From the NCBI GenBank assembly GCA_000934455.1, contig KN886331.1:28090-50115 (forward strand): 22,026 nucleotides of DNA, in the 5' to 3' direction. This stretch comes from Apostichopus parvimensis (Eukaryota > Echinodermata > Holothuroidea > Aspidochirotida > Stichopodidae). A program made the position numbers and the translations under genes. Under the pieces are notes generated by a model. The model saw only the letters and a program-made list of their open reading frames with translations. It made no database searches and was not told where the DNA came from. Positions within the stretch are counted from its first letter, which is position 1. The number at the start of each line of letters is the position of its first letter. Shown piece by piece: positions 19,601 to 22,026 of this stretch.

Positions 19601-21101
19601 TTATAAAATGAGGAAATGAAAGTGGAAATTTTAAAGAGTTATAAAAGCTTTGATCCAAAATTGTTTGCTTATAAATAGTAAACGGTTGCAAACTCAAAGT
19701 GTTATATTTAGCTAATTAATTGGGATGGAGAATTGTTATTTGAATGATTGCAATTGACACATGTAGCTTAAATAATTGCACTCAGTAAGTAATACTTGAC
19801 AGTATATATGCCATTCATGTAAGTATTTTTAAGTGTTATTTTGGATAAATTGATTCCTAAAATGTTGCAATTCAAGCCTGTTGCTGAGAAACTGTCGCTG
19901 GATCAGTAGTACTGTTTATACTAAATCAATTAACTCATGGATTTAAGCAATTCAGTTTAGCTTTAAGCTATCAATTTGAAAAAAAAAAACAATATGTGTT
20001 CTGTAACATTTAAATGCAATGTTACATATGTTGAGTGTTATAGTCCCCCAGTATACATGATGAGAAAAGATGATACCTGAATTTTCTCCATCCCAGCACC
20101 AATAATCTTCATCTTCCTCTGAGAATTCATCATCTTCTATCTTTCCAGAGACGGATAATTGCATGCCTAAAATGATGACAAAATAAGAACGAGATCAGAG
20201 AGAGAATTTATTTCACACTTACAAACGTGGGCTATGTTTGCTCTACTTTTCAGCTGAAGTCTGTCAAAAAAAAACCAACAACTGTTTATCAGTAACAAAA
20301 ATAACTTAATGGGTTTATGATGAGAATTCACATATGAACAATATGCCAATGTCACATATATTTCTTATAAAGGACTTTGAAGTCCTTTGATTTAATTTGT
20401 TGATTAAAATTTGAAATCAATTTGCTGGAGAACTATTGCAGTAACTACTTACATTTCTACTGACACAAAGTATAGTGTTGTATGATCGATACTTAATAAC
20501 CTCCACGTTAAGCCAGTAATTTTAGACTGTGTAACTTGTACATCATCTGGCAATGCATTGTCAATATAGTACAGACAGCCTATGGTACAGTAGCTGGGAT
20601 ACTGACCAAACTTAAAGGGTGTGAAGACTTGCGCTAAAAGAAACGTCTAATGCCGGTAATCTGACCTAGTTTCGAATGAGGTGTAACAGAAGTGTTAGAC
20701 ACCCACATCGATCCCAGAAAATACACACACAGCTTGCTACCGTCGGTAATTAGACACTAGTGTACAGTCAGTACATACTGCTGCGGTCAATACCCACAAC
20801 ATCTCAGGTCCAGCTAAAGATAACAAGGTATCACGTTTCCTTACTGTCTGCATTTTTGTAGCGACAAAAACAAAATGTCACTTGCAAGCAACAGAAAGTT
20901 AACTTTTTCAGATGGCCGCACGCGGTTTGGGGCGAGTCTTCAATGCCTTTAACAAATAGGCAACACCAGCAAGTATCTACCACTACATGTATTGATGTGT
21001 ACAAGCATATGTACATCAATGACTTAATACTTACTGTGATGGTCTATCAAGCCAATCTCAACAGCATCTGGACTTGTCACTGTCACAGAACTTGGATTCA
21101 T
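7572..21101 (-). CDS. RIOK1: Serine/threonine-protein kinase RIO1, 16 coding exons seen and one in a gap
   Basis: Atypical kinase/ATPase of late cytoplasmic pre-40S maturation (final 18S rRNA processing); human RIOK1 also binds PRMT5. Coding exons in transcript order: 21101-21035, 20166-20077, 19573-19530, 18528-18481, 17678-17551, 16403-16361, 15375-15232, 14379-14237, 13620-13534, 13218-13081, 12158-12055, gap, 10311-10246, 9435-9343, 8796-8743, 8139-7951, 7688-7572. All junctions are GT-AG and phases agree. Visible: 345 codons plus one base before the gap and 172 after; human RIOK1 has 568 residues. Motifs: acidic N-terminus, RIO P-loop STGKEANVY (167-175), catalytic Lys188, HADLSEFN with Asp304 and Asn309, IIDVSQ with Asp321, acidic Ser-rich segment, and a lysine-rich tail with [14 protein letters not shown]. 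Nothing visible is broken. The start codon is less certain than the rest. Confidence 0.96.
7697..7716. repeat. (GA)n microsatellite in the last RIOK1 intron
   Basis: AGAGAGAGAGAGAGA followed by ATAAGAG. In the RIOK1 sense direction this is a (CT)n tract ending about eight bases from the last acceptor. Confidence 0.85.
7951..8139 (-). CDS. RIOK1: RIOK1 coding exon 16, acidic serine-rich segment
   Basis: 63 codons from [12 protein letters not shown] to DESMLEKR. It contains [12 protein letters not shown] and [15 protein letters not shown], a likely casein-kinase-2-type acidic region like that of human RIOK1. Acceptor GTCTTCCAG, donor GTAAGC, phase 0. Confidence 0.9.
8140..8742 (-). other. RIOK1 intron 15
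   Basis: 603 bases. Apart from a 35-bp minisatellite at 8483-8660, nothing is recognised. Confidence 0.6.
8483..8660. repeat. 35-bp minisatellite, about 5 copies
   Basis: Units begin at 8503, 8543, 8578, 8613 and 8648 with the core GGGATATGCCCTCAATATTT and end in AAATGAT. The 8543, 8578 and 8613 units are exactly 35 bases. A partial copy starts at 8483. Confidence 0.88.
8743..8796 (-). CDS. RIOK1: RIOK1 coding exon 15
   Basis: 18 codons, [18 protein letters not shown], equivalent to human ILYQTVTGLKKDLSGVQ. Acceptor TTTTCCAG, donor GTGAGA, phase 0. Confidence 0.93.
8797..9342 (-). other. RIOK1 intron 14
   Basis: 546 bases; no repeat or exon recognised. Confidence 0.6.
9343..9435 (-). CDS. 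RIOK1: RIOK1 coding exon 14
   Basis: 31 codons beginning [20 protein letters not shown], equivalent to human [20 protein letters not shown], and ending TRSGETQD. Acceptor TTTTACAG, donor GTAAGG, phase 0. Confidence 0.93.
9436..10245 (-). other. RIOK1 intron 13
   Basis: 810 bases; open frames here show no family resemblance. Nothing else recognised. Confidence 0.6.
10246..10311 (-). CDS. RIOK1: RIOK1 coding exon 13
   Basis: 22 codons, [20 protein letters not shown] then AE; human has [12 protein letters not shown]. Phase 0 at both ends, acceptor TTCAATAG, donor GTAGGT. It follows the exon inferred to lie in the gap. Confidence 0.93.
10574..11543. other. Assembly gap of 970 N, likely holding one RIOK1 exon
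   Basis: Unresolved bases. RIOK1 lacks the segment equivalent to human DFFMRHSVAVM...AYLSK (about 36 residues), which belongs between the exons at 12055-12158 and 10246-10311. No match is visible in the flanking sequence. The missing exon should begin with two bases completing a G-initial codon (probably Asp) and end in phase 0. Confidence 0.85.
11544..11721 (-). mobile_element. Fragment of an interspersed element with a CAGTGGCGTAG end
   Basis: Read on the minus strand, the stretch begins at 11721 with CAGTGGCGTAGGAAGG, a terminal sequence type I associate with non-autonomous DNA transposons (hAT-like) in marine invertebrates. It continues through a G-rich segment to the N gap. The other end, target-site duplication and any coding part are not visible, so the family is inferred. 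Confidence 0.4.
12055..12158 (-). CDS. RIOK1: RIOK1 coding exon 11, DVSQ metal-binding motif
   Basis: One base completing Leu311, then residues 312-345: [20 protein letters not shown], then [14 protein letters not shown], plus one base. Asp321 corresponds to human Asp341. Acceptor CATTTAAG, donor GTGAGA. Confidence 0.95.
12159..13080 (-). other. RIOK1 intron 10
   Basis: 922 bases between the catalytic-loop and DVSQ exons. No repeat or RNA gene recognised. Confidence 0.6.
13081..13218 (-). CDS. RIOK1: RIOK1 coding exon 10, catalytic loop
   Basis: One base completing Trp265, then residues 266-310: [32 protein letters not shown]. It contains catalytic Asp304 and metal-binding Asn309. Acceptor TCTCGCAG, donor GTAAGT. 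Confidence 0.96.
13219..13533 (-). other. RIOK1 intron 9
   Basis: 315 bases; nothing recognised. Confidence 0.6.
13534..13620 (-). CDS. RIOK1: RIOK1 coding exon 9, hinge region
   Basis: One base completing Arg236, then residues 237-264 with [18 protein letters not shown], matching the human hinge strand (CPEP...[12 protein letters not shown]). Acceptor TTGCCAAG, donor GTGAGA. A CTGCAG within the exon could be mistaken for the acceptor, but only the upstream site keeps the phase. Confidence 0.94.
13621..14236 (-). other. RIOK1 intron 8
   Basis: 616 bases; nothing recognised. Confidence 0.6.
14237..14379 (-). CDS. RIOK1: RIOK1 coding exon 8
   Basis: Residues 189-235 plus two bases: [20 protein letters not shown], then [20 protein letters not shown] and EMRNLM. 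This is the RIO1 flexible loop and alpha-C equivalent, almost colinear with human. Acceptor GGTTCCAG, donor GTGAGT. Confidence 0.96.
14380..15231 (-). other. RIOK1 intron 7
   Basis: 852 bases, AT-rich; nothing recognised. Confidence 0.6.
15232..15375 (-). CDS. RIOK1: RIOK1 coding exon 7, P-loop and catalytic lysine
   Basis: Residues 141-188, [13 protein letters not shown] through [17 protein letters not shown] to HRAIK, with the RIO1 nucleotide-binding loop (167-175) and catalytic Lys188 as the last codon. The acceptor ACCTCAG and first 13 codons are part of an 85-bp tandem array; only this innermost copy continues into the rest of the exon. Donor GTTTGT. Confidence 0.96.
15337..15662 (-). 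repeat. 85-bp tandem array duplicating the exon 7 splice acceptor, 3.8 copies
   Basis: Copies start at 15337, 15422, 15506 and 15591 (periods 85, 84, 85); the last has lost about 21 bases. Each unit, in RIOK1 sense, has about 46 intronic bases, the acceptor ACCTCAG, and 39 bases equal to the first 13 codons of coding exon 7 ([13 protein letters not shown]). Copy 1 (15337-15421) is the functional junction. Copies 2-4 lie inside intron 6 and are 5' to it in the transcript. Confidence 0.95.
15802..15833. repeat. (GA)n microsatellite
   Basis: Imperfect AGAGAGAGAGAGAGTGAGAAAGAGAGAGA in RIOK1 intron 6. Confidence 0.85.
16039..16290. repeat. Tandem repeat of about 95 bp, 2.7 copies, G-rich
   Basis: Units start at TTTATGACA (16039, 16136, 16228), each followed by an ATATGATGG...TTTGTGTC block and, in the first two, a G-rich end. 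The first unit ends with a run of 12 G at 16118-16129. Located in RIOK1 intron 6, about 70 bases from coding exon 6. Confidence 0.88.
16361..16403 (-). CDS. RIOK1: RIOK1 coding exon 6
   Basis: A 43-base micro-exon: one base completing Arg126, then residues 127-140, [14 protein letters not shown], nearly identical to human [14 protein letters not shown]. Acceptor ACCTGCAG, donor GTGAGA. Confidence 0.95.
16578..16886 (+). mobile_element. tRNA-derived SINE
   Basis: A tRNA-like head carries a perfect Pol III A box TGGTCAAGTGG (16587-16597) and B box GGTTCGAGCCC (16631-16641). It is followed by CCTTGGGCAAGGCACTTTA, a body segment seen in many fish and invertebrate SINEs. The tail is GTAAAGCGCCTAGAGG, then GGCGCTATATT, and an A/T-rich microsatellite. 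It is inserted in RIOK1 intron 5, antisense to RIOK1. Confidence 0.85.
16887..17164 (+). mobile_element. Second SINE-like or LINE-tail-like element
   Basis: It ends in GTAAAGCGCATAGAAC, then TGCGCTATATAAATAA and (TAA)n. This is the same tail plan as the SINE directly before it, but the body is unrelated and I see no A or B box. Its start is not defined; 16887 is simply where the first tail ends. Confidence 0.55.
17551..17678 (-). CDS. RIOK1: RIOK1 coding exon 5
   Basis: Residues 84-125 plus two bases, including [12 protein letters not shown], which resembles the KFENKINLDKL helix before the RIO domain, and ending in RRAEAD. Acceptor CTCCGACAG, donor GTGAGA. Confidence 0.9.
17679..18480 (-). 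other. RIOK1 intron 4
   Basis: 802 bases. A 95-codon open frame on the minus strand (17856-18143) has no family resemblance and no suitable splice phase evidence. Nothing else is recognised. Confidence 0.55.
18481..18528 (-). CDS. RIOK1: RIOK1 coding exon 4
   Basis: Residues 68-83, [16 protein letters not shown], a 48-base phase-0 exon rich in Asn and Gln. It aligns with the YVWNGGSNPQ region of human RIOK1. Acceptor CATTTTAG, donor GTGAGT. It could be skipped without a frameshift. Confidence 0.82.
19271..19386. repeat. 19-bp minisatellite, 6 copies, in RIOK1 intron 3
   Basis: Units begin at 19271 (21 bases), then exactly every 19 bases at 19292, 19311, 19330, 19349 and 19368. Plus-strand core GTTTCGCTTTCTACAGCCT. 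Two units contain a perfect TTTCNNTTTC (19312-19321 and 19350-19359). Confidence 0.95.
19530..19573 (-). CDS. RIOK1: RIOK1 coding exon 3
   Basis: Two bases completing Gly53, then residues 54-67, [14 protein letters not shown]. Acceptor ATTGAAAG is weak (AAAG), donor GTGAGG strong. Frame agrees with both neighbours. Confidence 0.8.
19574..20076 (-). other. RIOK1 intron 2
   Basis: 503 bases, AT-rich; nothing recognised. Confidence 0.6.
20077..20166 (-). CDS. RIOK1: RIOK1 coding exon 2, acidic N-terminal segment
   Basis: Residues 24-52 with [16 protein letters not shown], matching in character the acidic D/E-W-D-W-D stretch of human RIOK1. Acceptor TCATTTTAG, donor GTATCA. The Gly53 codon is split with the next exon. 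Confidence 0.85.
20167..21034 (-). other. RIOK1 intron 1 (first visible)
   Basis: 868 bases. It contains the second copy of the 117-bp dispersed repeat; nothing else is recognised. Confidence 0.6.
20611..20727 (-). repeat. Dispersed repeat, right member of an inverted pair
   Basis: Reverse complement of 1-117 at about 92% by eye, with no gaps. On the right the similarity stops at a short CA run, and on the left at ACTGACCAAACTTAAAGG. Family unknown. Confidence 0.85.
21035..21101 (-). CDS. RIOK1: RIOK1 first visible coding exon
   Basis: Codons 1-22 ([11 protein letters not shown]...IDHH) plus one base. Donor GTAAGT; the split codon A|GC (Ser23) joins the next exon in frame. A good acceptor (TATTCTACAG) sits four bases before the ATG, so this may not be the transcript's first exon and the protein may start further upstream. 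The segment has no clear similarity to human RIOK1, whose N-terminus is itself poorly conserved. Confidence 0.65.
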
Positions 21102-21105
21102 TTTT

Positions 21106-22026
21106 CTGTAGAATATAAAACAAGAATTTGAAAAAGAGTTCATGTCTTCTTCGTATACACCTGGCAACCAGGAAATACGAGAATTATGCGTCACATCAAA
21201 CATATTGCAGCCACAGGAATAAGGAGTAGAACCCTCCATATTTGTCCTGTCGCTGGATGTCATGTTAAATACATGTCGGCCACAGGAATAAAGACTAGGC
21301 CTACACTTTAGTTTGTCCAGTTGCTATGAATAAGGACTAACCCTCATGTCTTTCATTCAACTGTGCAGGAAAAATTAAAAAATCCATCATGTTAATCATG
21401 AGTGTGGCAGTCAGATGATATGGAGAAGATTCCATGTTACTAATTTTCCAGCTTCTGCTGGACAAATGACATGTCTCATTTCCTTCACCCAGTAGCTGCC
21501 ATGGGCAAAAGGGGAATCCCATCTTTAGAGCCACTTGATAGAATGAGTCTGGATGATTGCAAACTTTATGTACAATTGTTAACCTGTTCACTGCACATGT
21601 CTGCAGACTGAGGGATAGTTGGGAGAGGTGTAGGCCTAACTTTGTGGTATACAGAAAAGATACCCTCAAATTAGGAGAGTTGATTCTCAGAACTGTACCC
21701 ATGTAAGTGTTGTGTTGGATCCAACATTGTGGAATATTATACTTTGTTTAAAGGATTATCTTTCAGTCTAAACGTAGGATAGTTACTTCTTCTTTTCAAA
21801 TATTAACACAGCAACTAACACTGACTGTGTCTAACATTCATCACTCTGATAGTAATAGTATCAGTATACTACTACGTACTTGTAGTAGCATGGGCACTTC
21901 GTATTCCTGACACCTAAGCCTTAAAACACCCCAAAACTATATCTATTTGGTATAAATCACCTGAAAATATACTTGATATGGTGGGAGAAGTATGTTATAG
22001 TACGATACACGGCCAAACTTTCTTTC
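21106..22026. other. Region 5' of the first visible RIOK1 exon
   Basis: No certain exon. It contains a weak tandem repeat at about 21210-21360 and a 121-codon minus-strand open frame (21337-21702) without recognisable similarity. The true first exon and promoter of RIOK1 may lie here or beyond the window. Confidence 0.45.
21210..21360. repeat. Diverged tandem repeat, about 69 bp
   Basis: GCCACAGGAATAA recurs at 21210 and 21279, each followed by similar TTTGTCC...GCT blocks; a third partial unit has GAATAAGGACTA. Judged by eye, so the borders are approximate. Confidence 0.5.

Noticed and set aside
21337..21702. 121-codon minus-strand frame upstream of RIOK1
   Set aside because: No recognisable motif and composition typical of noncoding DNA. 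It could contain a first exon, but nothing specific supports that.

Overview
The window is eukaryotic nuclear DNA. Both recognisable genes are split by GT-AG introns, the introns are AT-rich with homopolymer runs, microsatellites, minisatellites and a tRNA-derived SINE, and there is a 970-base assembly gap (N, 10574-11543). The protein sequences and repeat types suggest a marine invertebrate deuterostome. An echinoderm is my best guess, but this is inference and not proven by any single marker.

Left part, plus strand (1-6513): a complete mitochondrial ADP/ATP carrier gene (ANT/SLC25A4-6 family). It has five coding exons joined at 1435-1554, 4273-4416, 4536-4774, 5041-5239 and 5582-5773, encoding 297 residues with all three carrier signatures and the RRRMMM motif. 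A promoter-like region upstream has a TATA-like box, a CCAAT box, a perfect palindromic CRE and an E-box. Intron 1 is long and CpG-rich, holds two more perfect CREs, and ends with a 187-bp tandem duplication. Introns 3 and 4 and the 3' UTR carry G-runs that fit quadruplex motifs.

Middle (6514-7204): a short intergenic stretch between the two 3' ends, holding a 70-bp-class tandem repeat.

Right part, minus strand (7205-21105): a nearly complete gene for RIO kinase 1 (RIOK1), the atypical kinase of late 40S ribosome maturation, transcribed towards the carrier gene. Sixteen coding exons can be joined in frame. One further exon, between the DVSQ-motif exon and the AMEIASQ exon, is missing and almost certainly lies in the N gap. 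Spacing of the catalytic Lys, catalytic Asp and DVSQ Asp (188, 304, 321) equals that of human RIOK1 (208, 324, 341).

The two genes are convergent neighbours with no obvious functional link. I found no CRISPR array, operon, viral gene, toxin gene or defence system. The most unusual structure is a four-copy 85-bp tandem array at 15337-15662. It straddles the 3' splice site of RIOK1 coding exon 7, so the acceptor and the first 13 codons of the exon are repeated four times. Other items worth checking are the CRE cluster in the carrier gene, G-quadruplex motifs next to splice donors and the poly(A) signal, an ISRE-like minisatellite in a RIOK1 intron, and a 117-bp inverted repeat pair at the two ends of the window.
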